From the NCBI RefSeq assembly GCF_003001995.1, contig NZ_PVNB01000002.1, positions 62,001-126,000 on the forward strand: 64,000 nucleotides of DNA. Reading direction: 5' to 3'. The notes beneath the pieces are model-generated. The model saw only the letters and a list, made by a program, of their open reading frames with translations. It was not told the DNA's origin and did no database searches. Below, in pieces: positions 51,949 through 60,449 of the stretch. Position 1 is the stretch's first letter. Every line of letters starts with the position of its first letter. The stretch is from Orenia metallireducens. GTDB lineage: Bacteria; Bacillota; Halanaerobiia; Halobacteroidales; Halobacteroidaceae. Position numbers and translations under genes: made by a program.

Positions 51949-54900
51949 ATGATTTTAAGAACTGAGTCTGTTATATCTAAAGTTAAGGCTAGTTGGAAGA
52001 ATCAGAAGTTAATAGAGAAGTTCTCATGGCTAGATAAGAATACATTAACTGTAATCGAAGCTAAGATGGGGTATGGTAAGACTATCAATTTGGCAAATTT
52101 TCTAGAAGATGAATATTATGATAGAGTTTATTGGTATAAACTCAAAAAGAGTAATATTACAGAACTTGATTTTTGGAATAAGTTAACAAAGATTCTAACT
52201 TTAGAAGATAAGAGTATCAAAGAAGAGATGGATCAGATAGTTAGTAAATTAGGGCAAGAAGAGATTGAGATAGAGGATTTTTTGGAAGAATTTTGCCAAA
52301 AAATCTATGATATTCTAGTAGAAGATACTTTCTGGATAATAGATAATTTTGATAAGTTTAGTCTAAATGTAGATTTTTTAAATTCTTTTCAATTTTTTAT
52401 TGATTTAATACCCTCTCAGCTACATATAGTGATTATTAGCAGAGGGTCAATTAATATCCATAAGTTTGCCTATTGGCAGATAACTGGGATGGCAATGAAG
52501 ATAGAGCAGGATTTATTTACCTTAGATATTAATCAGGTTGAAGATTTTTTAATCAACTATTATCAATTGACTCTAACTTATGAAGATCTTGAGAGGATAT
52601 ATAATTTGACAGAGGGTTGGATTATTCTCCTTGATTTAATTGCTAATAGATTAACAAAAGGATTTAAGTTAGACAGGCTATTAAACGATGGAAATTCCTT
52701 TGGGTTGATCTTTGATTATTTTAACTATGAAATTTTGAACAATTTAACTAATCAAGAGATGATATTAAAAGAATTTTTATTTAAAACTTCAGTACTAGGT
52801 GATTTTAGTATAGAGTTCTGTAATGACTTTTTAAATATTAACAATAGTAGGGCGTTAATAGATAAATTGATAAAACAAGGAGTATTTATCTTCAAAATTG
52901 ATGATGACGTATATAAGTATCACAATCTTTTTAAGAGTTTTTTAATTAGCAAAGCCAAGCTGATCTATGATTTGAAGTTATTAAAACAGAGGGCTAAGAA
53001 GATATACTTACAGAAAGGTAATGATATTGATTTAGTAGATTATATCTTAGAGAATGGTTCTAAAGAAGAGATAGTAGATATGGTACTTAATCAAGGGCAA
53101 GGGTGGCTACAAAGAGGAGATCTATCATTATTAGAGAGAGTTCTATCCAACTTATCGGCTGCTACTATAGCTTCAAATGCAGAGTTATTGACTTATCACG
53201 GTGATGTATATCAGCAGAAAGAGCATTTTGATAGAGCAATAGAGAATTATCTGCAAGCAGAAGAGATTCTTAGTGGTACCAAAAATAAATATTTAATTAA
53301 GATACTATTTAAAATTGCCAAGCTCTATGCTTTCTTTACTTCAAATAAATTACCGGTTTATCTTGATAAGTTAAGAAATTTCAAAGAAGAATTCTCTAAA
53401 TTAGAAGTTAGAGAATTTTTAGAGCTAGAGTTGGTCAATAAGCTGCTTAGTGGGGATATACATGGGCTAAATTATATTATAGAGGAAGCTGAGATAGATG
53501 AGAGTGTATATAAAGAGTTAAAGGCATATATCTACTTATTTGAAGCTAAAGCTGATAAAGCAGAAGAGTTATTTAAAGAGCTAGAAAGTCAAGATAAAAG
53601 CTTGAGTGACTATCTATTATTTTATAGTATTACCTTACCTATTACTTATAACTTACTTGAGGGTAACCTCTGTACTGCTTTAGAGTATATTTGGAGCCAT
53701 TTAAAGACAGATTGCAAGATAGTTAAAGAGTTTTTAAATTATTATTTGACCAATACTTTGGAACTCTTTGGGGTCTATGATGATAAGAGTTTAAAGGCTG
53801 AATATGATAATTTTATAGAGAGTTTATCTGCAAGAAAGATTGATTTTTCTTGGTATAAAGCAGAAGCTATAATTAAGTTGATGGTTTGGGAGGCATTTTA
53901 TGGAGATTGTGATAAAGGGATTGACTATTGCTCAAAGGCTTTAAATGATTTAAATTATAATAAATATAGTATTTTAAAGGGGATACTCTTTAGAGTGTTA
54001 GGAATAAATTGTTATTTTGCTAATAAATTGGAAGCTGCTGATAAATATTTGGGTATAGCTAGAAAGGAATTGATGGGGCTAGACAATAAGATGTACCTTT
54101 CTTCTACAGCTTTGATTTTGGCAAAGGTCAATCGTGAGTTGGGTAATGATAAAAAATTCTATCGATACTTAGAAGAGGGGATTAAGCTATCTAAAGAGAA
54201 TGGCTTTGATAATATCTTTATTAAATCATCTCTAGGAGGCTTTAGGGATCCAAATCGTTTAATTCCAATTCTGCTTGAAGCCAAGAAAGCTAAGGTTGAA
54301 GAGGATTATGTAGATGGCTTACTTAGCAAGATTAAACTATCAGAATATACTAGAGCACCAGGATATTCTTTAAGAATTAAGACCCTAGGAGGGTTAGAAA
54401 TCTATCGAGGAAAGACCAAAATCGAAGATTCTTACTGGAAACGGAAGAAGTCTAAGGAGATACTGAAGCTATTTTTAATCAATTATGGTAGCTTGTTGCC
54501 AAGAGAGAAGGTCTGTAATATCTTATGGCCTAATAAGGATAAAGAATCGGCTATTCATAGCTTTAATGTTGCTTTAAATAGTTTAAATAAGATATTGGAA
54601 CCAAATAGAGGCTCTAGAGAGGATAGCTACTTTATTATAAAGAAAGGTCATTCTTATGGTTTGGCAAATACCTTTGCTTATTATTATGATATTGAAGTAT
54701 TTGAGAGATTTATTGAAAGAGGTAAGAATTCTGATGATGAATTAATAAGTATGAACTATTTTAAAGAAGCGATAAGGCTTTATAAAGATGATTTTTTGAT
54801 AGAAGATTTATATAATGAATTTATTATCAGAGAACGGGAGAGGTTACAGCAGCTGTTTTTAGAAGCTGCTAATCAGTTAATGAAATATTATTATCGCCAA

Positions 54901-55119
54901 GGAGATTATAAGAGTACTATCAGCTTAGCCAATAAGATGCTCTCTATAGACCCTTATTTTGAAAGTGCTTATTTATATAAGATGAAAGGTTATCATCAGA
55001 TTGGTAGACGGGAGTTTTCAATCAAGACCTATCGTAAATGTAAGGAGATTTTAAATGAAGAGTTGAACATTGACCCAAATGAGAAGATAAAGAATTATTA
55101 TAAACATTTGTTAATATAA
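51949..55119 (+). CDS. Large MalT-like NTPase/TPR regulator with C-terminal winged helix and BTAD, second copy
   Basis: 1056 residues, homologous to the preceding gene over its whole length and nearly equal in size. Walker A is AKMGYGKTI near 38-46, Walker B FWIIDNFDKF. TPR-like centre, then a winged helix (SLRIKTLGGLEIYRG, KKSKEILKLFLINYGSLLPRE) and a BTAD domain. ATG with AGGGAGGGG. The C-terminal effector parts are the best conserved between the two copies, so they may bind similar sites while sensing different ligands. Target genes are unknown. Confidence 0.86.
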   Translation: MILRTESVISKVKASWKNQKLIEKFSWLDKNTLTVIEAKMGYGKTINLANFLEDEYYDRVYWYKLKKSNITELDFWNKLTKILTLEDKSIKEEMDQIVSKLGQEEIEIEDFLEEFCQKIYDILVEDTFWIIDNFDKFSLNVDFLNSFQFFIDLIPSQLHIVIISRGSINIHKFAYWQITGMAMKIEQDLFTLDINQVEDFLINYYQLTLTYEDLERIYNLTEGWIILLDLIANRLTKGFKLDRLLNDGNSFGLIFDYFNYEILNNLTNQEMILKEFLFKTSVLGDFSIEFCNDFLNINNSRALIDKLIKQGVFIFKIDDDVYKYHNLFKSFLISKAKLIYDLKLLKQRAKKIYLQKGNDIDLVDYILENGSKEEIVDMVLNQGQGWLQRGDLSLLERVLSNLSAATIASNAELLTYHGDVYQQKEHFDRAIENYLQAEEILSGTKNKYLIKILFKIAKLYAFFTSNKLPVYLDKLRNFKEEFSKLEVREFLELELVNKLLSGDIHGLNYIIEEAEIDESVYKELKAYIYLFEAKADKAEELFKELESQDKSLSDYLLFYSITLPITYNLLEGNLCTALEYIWSHLKTDCKIVKEFLNYYLTNTLELFGVYDDKSLKAEYDNFIESLSARKIDFSWYKAEAIIKLMVWEAFYGDCDKGIDYCSKALNDLNYNKYSILKGILFRVLGINCYFANKLEAADKYLGIARKELMGLDNKMYLSSTALILAKVNRELGNDKKFYRYLEEGIKLSKENGFDNIFIKSSLGGFRDPNRLIPILLEAKKAKVEEDYVDGLLSKIKLSEYTRAPGYSLRIKTLGGLEIYRGKTKIEDSYWKRKKSKEILKLFLINYGSLLPREKVCNILWPNKDKESAIHSFNVALNSLNKILEPNRGSREDSYFIIKKGHSYGLANTFAYYYDIEVFERFIERGKNSDDELISMNYFKEAIRLYKDDFLIEDLYNEFIIRERERLQQLFLEAANQLMKYYYRQGDYKSTISLANKMLSIDPYFESAYLYKMKGYHQIGRREFSIKTYRKCKEILNEELNIDPNEKIKNYYKHLLI

Positions 55120-55150
55120 GGAGTAACCTTGAGGTTGCTCCTTATATTTT
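55118..55150 (+). terminator. Terminator of the second regulator
   Basis: AAGGAGTAACCT paired with AGGTTGCTCCTT (one G-U), then TATATTTTAT. Confidence 0.8.
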
Positions 55151-55216
55151 ATAAAATGGTATATTTCTTATCTGTGACTTGATTGTAAGTCAATTGTGAT
55201 TAACTAGATAGAGAGA

Positions 55217-55269
55217 GGTGCTACAATTAGATAGAAGATAAGTTAGTTGTATTTATAATTTGTAGCACC
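55217..55269 (+). promoter_or_regulatory. Inverted repeat upstream of the Spo0E-like gene
   Basis: GGTGCTACAA (55217-55226) and TTGTAGCACC (55260-55269), ten-base perfect arms 33 bases apart. It ends about 50 bases before the start codon and could be a regulator site or a leader stem. Confidence 0.45.
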
Positions 55270-55319
55270 CTCCTATAAGACTTTAAATTTAGAATCTGAT
55301 GAAAGGGGTGTTGATAATT

Positions 55320-55496
55320 ATGACCAAAAAGGAGCGTTTAAGAAGAGAATTAGATGCTTTAAGGGTCAAGATGATTACACTAGCTGTAGATAAAGAGGAT
55401 TTGTTGGATGAAGAGGTACAAAAATTAAGTAGAGAAATTGACCAGCAGATACTTACTTATATGAAGTCCTGTGACCTTGTAAGTAAGCAGGGATAA
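55320..55496 (+). CDS. Spo0E-like aspartyl-phosphate phosphatase
   Basis: 58 residues from ATG 55320 (AAAGGGGTG upstream; an ATG at 55299 precedes that site). Two helices with the Spo0E pattern: VQKLSREIDQQILTYM, i.e. the LSxxLD-like motif. Family members dephosphorylate Spo0A~P and so delay sporulation. The key Ser is present and the usual Leu-Asp is Ile-Asp. Lies just after the big regulators and before chemotaxis genes. Confidence is limited by shortness. Confidence 0.72.
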   Translation: MTKKERLRRELDALRVKMITLAVDKEDLLDEEVQKLSREIDQQILTYMKSCDLVSKQG

Positions 55497-55541
55497 TAAT
55501 ATATAATAGGATCAATATTTGATAATCGAGGAGGTTAAGAG

Positions 55542-56189
55542 ATGACTATAGTCAATGTATTAATTAGTAGCTTAGAAGAGTGGGACAAGCTTACTGGCAA
55601 AGAGCAGATTAATGATTTTAAGGGTTTAATAGACTCTATACTACTCCATTTAGGGGTTATCAGTGAAACTAGTATTAAATCGAAAATAGAATTGTTAGTA
55701 GACTTACAAGAAAGAATTAGATATTTAGTAGAAGAAGAGGGGATAGATCAAGACTTATTGGTGATGGGGTTAGTTAATTTTATTTCAGAGAAGTTAGAAA
55801 GGACTTTAATGAGACAAGGGCAGACTATTGTCTTAGATGAGAAGCTAATTTCTTCTGACAAGGTCGATTTAGATATGAAGAATAGACTTTCTTATAGTTT
55901 GAAAGAGTTAAAAAGGGATAACTTTTATGAGAAAGCCACTAAAGAGTTGGATCACTGGAGATTTATTGTAGCCAGTAACTTTACTAAGGGAAATAGAGCA
56001 AGGTGGAGGAAAGAGGGGTTTGAAGTGGTGGCAGAGGATTTAGAAGAAGAGCTTTCCCAGATTCCCAAAAAAATTTTAGATATTTTATTTGATATTCCTA
56101 TTGTTAAGCTGATAGCCAAGATTGAGTTAGAAGATATCAAAAATTTAAGCTGTAGTGAAGCGATGGATTTAAGGGAAGTATTGATATAG
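55542..56189 (+). CDS. Hypothetical protein, mostly helical
   Basis: 215 residues, no membrane segment or signal. Mostly charged helix. ATG with GAGGAGG seven bases upstream; it follows the Spo0E-like gene by 45 bases, so the two may be one operon. No family recognised. A run near the middle, HWRFIVASNFTKGNRARWRKEG, is basic and aromatic and might bind nucleic acid or another protein; this is speculation. Confidence 0.6.
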   Translation: MTIVNVLISSLEEWDKLTGKEQINDFKGLIDSILLHLGVISETSIKSKIELLVDLQERIRYLVEEEGIDQDLLVMGLVNFISEKLERTLMRQGQTIVLDEKLISSDKVDLDMKNRLSYSLKELKRDNFYEKATKELDHWRFIVASNFTKGNRARWRKEGFEVVAEDLEEELSQIPKKILDILFDIPIVKLIAKIELEDIKNLSCSEAMDLREVLI

Positions 56190-56212
56190 CTAGCTAAGTT
56201 TAGAGTGAAGTT

Positions 56213-56321
56213 TAATGGGGATATTGCGACACTTTTTACTTTGGTGGTTAGGAGTTAGAGGGTTAGGTAGTTAGGCAGTTCCTAACTCTCTACTCACCTA
56301 CCTCCGAAATGTCGCTTTTTC
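56213..56321 (+). repeat. Palindromic interspersed repeat copy
   Basis: Starts TTTAATGGGGATATTGCGAC then ACTTTTTACT and ends AAATGTCGCTTTTTC, giving an outer GCGACA/TGTCGC pair. Its centre is a different, internally repeated GTTAGG/CCTAAC run that can fold. The left end matches the copy at 59.4 kb. It is a family member with an unrelated body, which suggests modular elements. Confidence 0.6.
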
Positions 56322-56389
56322 TATTTATTATTTGATTTTAAAGTTAGATGATGGATAATAAGTGGATCTTTATAAAAGTAGGTGAGAAA

Positions 56390-57217
56390 ATGGAGCCATA
56401 TCAGATGAGTAATCAGATATTTAAAGATATCAGTCAATGGATTTATAAAGAGATAGGGCTAAAGTTGACTGAGAAGAAGAAGGCGATGGTAAAGGCTAGA
56501 TTGACTAAAAGATTAATAGAATTAAAGATAAATAGCTTTGAAGAATACTATCAACTAGCAATCTGTTGTGAAAATGAGAAGTGTGAATTAATCAATTTAT
56601 TAACGACCAATGTGACTAAATTTTTTAGAGAGAACTACCATTTCCGATTTCTAGAAGAAAGAATACTCCCCAAACTTAAATCAAATTCTAAGCAAAATAA
56701 AATAAGAATCTGGAGTGCAGGATGCTCTACCGGAGAAGAGGCCTATAGTCTAGCAATAGTATTGAATGAATTTTTCACAAAAGGGTGGGATATAAAAATA
56801 TTGGCTACAGATATCAACACAGATGTTCTAAAGAAAGGGGCTAGAGGAATCTATTCTTGCTGTGAGTTGGACAAGCTTTCACCAGTATTAGTTGACAAGT
56901 ACTTTAAAAGACTTAATTCATCTGGCAAGAGTTACTATCAAGTAAGAGAGGGGTTAAGAAAGCAAGTAATCTTTAAGAAATTGAATTTAAAACAGGCTAA
57001 ATTATATCAGATTAACTCTAGCTTAGACCTTATTTTTTGCCGTAATGTCTTTATTTACTTTGATGATAATGTCAAGCAGGAGATTCTTAACTTCTTTTAT
57101 AATAATTTAAAAGAGAGGCAGTATTTATTTCTAGGAAATTCAGATTCCATTGATCATATTGTACATAGTGATAAAAAATGGAATTTGGTTTATCCTACTA
57201 CTTACCAGAAGTTATGA
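56390..57217 (+). CDS. cheR: Chemotaxis protein methyltransferase CheR
   Basis: 275 residues from ATG 56390 (AGGTGA four bases upstream; ATG 56348 precedes it). N-terminal CheR helical domain then a SAM-binding domain with IWSAGCSTGEEAYSLA and the DLIFCRNVFIYFD signature. It methylates glutamates of chemoreceptors to adapt the signal. The following gene is a chemoreceptor, probably one of its substrates. cheA, cheW, cheY and cheB are not in the window. Confidence 0.94.
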   Translation: MEPYQMSNQIFKDISQWIYKEIGLKLTEKKKAMVKARLTKRLIELKINSFEEYYQLAICCENEKCELINLLTTNVTKFFRENYHFRFLEERILPKLKSNSKQNKIRIWSAGCSTGEEAYSLAIVLNEFFTKGWDIKILATDINTDVLKKGARGIYSCCELDKLSPVLVDKYFKRLNSSGKSYYQVREGLRKQVIFKKLNLKQAKLYQINSSLDLIFCRNVFIYFDDNVKQEILNFFYNNLKERQYLFLGNSDSIDHIVHSDKKWNLVYPTTYQKL

Positions 57218-57276
57218 TCTTTTAAGATTAGCTAATTAGAGTTTAACAAATAATCTTAATTAAGAGGTGATACTTT

Positions 57277-59316
57277 ATGTTAGAGTTTTTAAAGAGGCTG
57301 ATTACACTTAGAAATAAACTATTATTATTTATTCTAGTACCTATTATCTTGGTAGGAGTTTGGAATGTTCAAAGTATCAATAAACTGATAGTTAACAATG
57401 TTACTAAGATGGTAGAGAGTAATGGCTCTGAGAATGTCAAAAATGGTGCTGATGTAATTGCTAATTGGTTAAGATCTAAAGAGAATGAGTTGCTTGTGAT
57501 GTCCAAAATGGTCGATTTAGAAGAGGGCTGGAGTGTAGATGAGAAGAGAGGTTGGAGAGTAATTAAGCAGCTGCTCAAAGTTGATGATTCTAAGAAGACA
57601 GATCAATTTATGCTAATGGACTTAGCTGGTAAGGGGTGGACTAGCTATGCTGAGAAGGTAGTAAATTTAGCAGATAGAGATTATTTTCAAAGGGCTAAAG
57701 CTAGTAAAGGCTTAGTAGTTAGTGACCCGAGAAAATCTGAGTTAATGGATAAGGATGTTGTTGTAATTACTATACCAGTTAAGAATGCTAATGGAAAGAT
57801 TATAGCATATTTAGGTCAAAGTATTCCTTTGGTAAATTTAGAGGAGATAGTAAATGGTTTTAAATTAGGGGATGTGGGATATGCATATCTAGTCCAGCAG
57901 GATGGTGAGATATTTGCCCATCCTAGTGAAAAAAGAGAGCTTAGTCTACTAGAGAGAGGTAAGGAAGAAGGTGGAGTTACTAAAAAGATTATTGCTGGTG
58001 AAGAAGGCTTTGGGTTATATAACTTGGCTGGTGATAAAATGTATGCTTTTTATCATCCGATTGAAGGTGTAAACTGGTCACTGGTCTTAACAGCTCCTAA
58101 AGCTAAATTAACTTCGATAGTAGATATGTTGATTGGAGAGGTTAGCCAAGGCTATTTACTTTTGTTGATTATTATCTTTATAATCATCTTCTTAGTAACT
58201 ACCAATGTCTCTAAAAATGTCAAGAGAATCGATCAAGTATTAGATAAGATGGCCAAAGGGGACTTTAGCCATAAGATAAAAGTTAAAGGTTCTAGTGAGT
58301 TAAGTAGAATGGCCCATAATATCAATAAAGTAATTGATGCTTTAGGCAATACTATCAGTAGTATAAAAGATTTCTCTTTAAATATAGCTAACTCTTCTGA
58401 TGAGATAGCAGAAGGAAATAATGAGCTTTCTGACAGAACTCAAAATAATGCCTCAGCCTTAGAAGAGGTATCGGCAACGATAGAGGAGATCAATTCTTCG
58501 ATGCAAGAGGTCTCATCTAATTCAGAAGATGCTAATAGATTATCACAAAATACGATGAAATCATTAAAGACTGGTAGTGATGTTGTCAGTGATACTATAG
58601 AAGCTATAGGGGAGATAAGTGATCATAGTGAGAGGATATCAGAGATTATAGTAACGGTTAATGAGATTGCTTCTCAGACAAATCTATTGGCTTTAAATGC
58701 TGCAGTAGAAGCAGCTAGAGCAAATGAGAATGGTAAAGGCTTTGCTGTAGTAGCAGATGAGGTCAGAAGTTTGGCTGAAAGGACTGCTGAGTCTGCTAAT
58801 GAGATAGAGAAGTTGATTAAAAGTATTATCAAAAAAATACTACATGGAAATAACCTGGTCAACGAAACCGGTTCTACTTTAAAAGATATTGTAGAGAATA
58901 GTAAAGAGGTTCATAAAGCCATTAGAAATATCTCCATCTCTACTGGAGAGCAGGCTTCTGCTATTGAACAGACTCAGCAGGCCTTAGAAGAGATTAATCA
59001 AGGTACTCAAGATAATGCAGCTATGGTAGAGGAGATAGCAAGCTCAAGTGAAGAGCTCAATAGAGAGTCTGTAGAGATGGCCAAATTGGTCGAGAAATTT
59101 AAGGTTAGAAAGATCAAACAAGAGAAGATAGAGTTATTGAATTTGATTAAAGAGCAATTAGAGAAGCAAGGAAGTATTAAGAAGAAAAGAGGTAATAAAC
59201 AGGCTAATCAAGAGATAAAAGAGCTTGAAGAGATTGACCTATCAGAATTAGATTTATCTAAGTTAGATCTAGATAGAGAAGATCTAGATAGAGAAGATCT
59301 AGAGATAGACTTTTAG
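57277..59316 (+). CDS. Methyl-accepting chemotaxis protein
   Basis: 679 residues: membrane segment 1 (about 13-33), an extracytoplasmic Cache-type sensor (about 40-285, with DLAGKGWTSYAEKVVNLADR and GQSIPLVNLEEIV), membrane segment 2 (about 290-310), HAMP, then a long signalling coiled coil with the conserved tip EIASQTNLLALNAAVEAARA. Unusual tail: after the coiled coil the chain ends in repeated acidic pentapeptides (DLSKLDLDRED type). No CheR-docking NWETF motif. ATG with AAGAGGTGA. Ligand unknown. Confidence 0.95.
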   Translation: MLEFLKRLITLRNKLLLFILVPIILVGVWNVQSINKLIVNNVTKMVESNGSENVKNGADVIANWLRSKENELLVMSKMVDLEEGWSVDEKRGWRVIKQLLKVDDSKKTDQFMLMDLAGKGWTSYAEKVVNLADRDYFQRAKASKGLVVSDPRKSELMDKDVVVITIPVKNANGKIIAYLGQSIPLVNLEEIVNGFKLGDVGYAYLVQQDGEIFAHPSEKRELSLLERGKEEGGVTKKIIAGEEGFGLYNLAGDKMYAFYHPIEGVNWSLVLTAPKAKLTSIVDMLIGEVSQGYLLLLIIIFIIIFLVTTNVSKNVKRIDQVLDKMAKGDFSHKIKVKGSSELSRMAHNINKVIDALGNTISSIKDFSLNIANSSDEIAEGNNELSDRTQNNASALEEVSATIEEINSSMQEVSSNSEDANRLSQNTMKSLKTGSDVVSDTIEAIGEISDHSERISEIIVTVNEIASQTNLLALNAAVEAARANENGKGFAVVADEVRSLAERTAESANEIEKLIKSIIKKILHGNNLVNETGSTLKDIVENSKEVHKAIRNISISTGEQASAIEQTQQALEEINQGTQDNAAMVEEIASSSEELNRESVEMAKLVEKFKVRKIKQEKIELLNLIKEQLEKQGSIKKKRGNKQANQEIKELEEIDLSELDLSKLDLDREDLDREDLEIDF

Positions 59317-59368
59317 TCCTTAAGTTATAGTGATTTTTAGTGATGAAGCGTAAGTGAAATAAGGTTTT

Positions 59369-59455
59369 GTGGGGATATTGGGACACTTTAGTAATCAGTG
59401 ACAAGTGACAGATAACGAGTAAAAATCTCCTCTCGTTACTTGTTACTATCTTAAT
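59369..59455 (+). repeat. Palindromic interspersed repeat copy, best preserved
   Basis: Contains TGGGGATATTGGGACACTT, then AGTAATCAGTGACAAGTGAC, then GATAACGAG and CTCGTTACT as an inverted pair, ending TCTTAATATC. It shares these blocks with copies at 17.5 and 42.4 kb, and its left end also matches 56.2 kb. Confidence 0.7.
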
Positions 59456-59571
59456 ATCAGTTTATAACATTATCTTTAAATTTCATTATAAAAATGTTAA
59501 TTTGTGATGACCGTTTTTACAAAGAAAATAGAATATTTACTAGGCTAATCTTTTAGAAGGGGGATGAATAT

Positions 59572-59928
59572 ATGGAGAGTATTGATAAGCAGACTAAATT
59601 TAAGAGGATAAAGTTGGAGATGGTTGAATCTGAAGAGGTAGATTATCCAGGCTATCTAGCTATTCGCGTTTATAATTGTGTAATAGATGTAGAGGATAGT
59701 GAGTTTTTAGGTGTAGATAGTGGAGGTAATCAGCTAAGAGCAGATGGTGTAAAAGGAATCTGTGTAGAAGAGAGTTGTGATGAAGGGACTCTGTTCTTAT
59801 TTGATATCGAGAATTTGGTGGACAGTGGAAATTTTAATTATAATACTGCTGAAGCTGTGATAAGGGTTGCTGGCTTTACAATAGGTAAGGTTTCTATTGA
59901 TTTGCCACCTTGTATTTATTTACCTTAA
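59572..59928 (+). CDS. Unknown small protein, paired with the 62753 gene (copy A)
   Basis: 118 residues, acidic, beta-rich, no signal or membrane segment. It is homologous to the protein at 62753-63097: both share KxIKLE, GYLAIxVYNC, FLGVDS, a CDxGT segment, an LF-I--L--SG stretch and a closing hydrophobic strand. Cysteines are conserved (YNC and CDxGT). ATG with GGGGGATG upstream. It lies between the chemoreceptor gene and HD-GYP genes. The family is not recognised; it looks like a new two-member family. Confidence 0.6.
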   Translation: MESIDKQTKFKRIKLEMVESEEVDYPGYLAIRVYNCVIDVEDSEFLGVDSGGNQLRADGVKGICVEESCDEGTLFLFDIENLVDSGNFNYNTAEAVIRVAGFTIGKVSIDLPPCIYLP

Positions 59929-59972
59929 AATTAATTGAAGATGAAGCTTTAAACTAAGAGGAAGGAGAGAGG

Positions 59973-60356
59973 ATGGATAAGAGATATGATATTCCATTTT
60001 ATACATATCAGATCTTAGACCCAATTAAAGCATTACAGGAAATAAAAGAATGGGCTGCTTTCCATCATGAACGAGTAGATGGAAGTGGATATCCTTTTCA
60101 TTATGAAGGTAAAGAGCTTTCTATTGGGAGCAGAATTATGGGGGTTGCTGATGTATTTGCAGCCATTACCGAAAATAGACCTTATCGTGATGCTATGAGT
60201 AAGAAAGAAGCCTTAAATGTCTTAAATTCTATGGTTGAAGATGGGGCATTAGATAAGGAGATTGTGGGGCTGGTCACTGATAATTATGAGAAGTTAAGCT
60301 TTATAAGAAGTAAAAAGCAACAGGAAGTAATAAGAGAGTATTCTTTAAGTTTTTAA
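59973..60356 (+). pseudogene. Truncated HD-GYP fragment
   Basis: 127 residues that match only the second half of the next gene's HD-GYP domain: HHERVDGSGYPFH, then IMGVADVFAAITENRPYRD. The HD metal pair and all earlier parts are missing, so it cannot hydrolyse cyclic di-GMP alone. It has its own start (ATG with AAGGAGAG), so a small regulatory product is possible, but a decayed partial duplicate is more likely. Nucleotide similarity to the next gene starts near TTTTATAC. Confidence 0.7.
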
Positions 60357-60449
60357 GTTAAGAGTCATCTTCCTTTACTAAGGCAAATATCCACACGTCT
60401 CTCTATGAAAAGAAATTTAAATCATATTATAAAAAAAGGGGGCTAAAAG

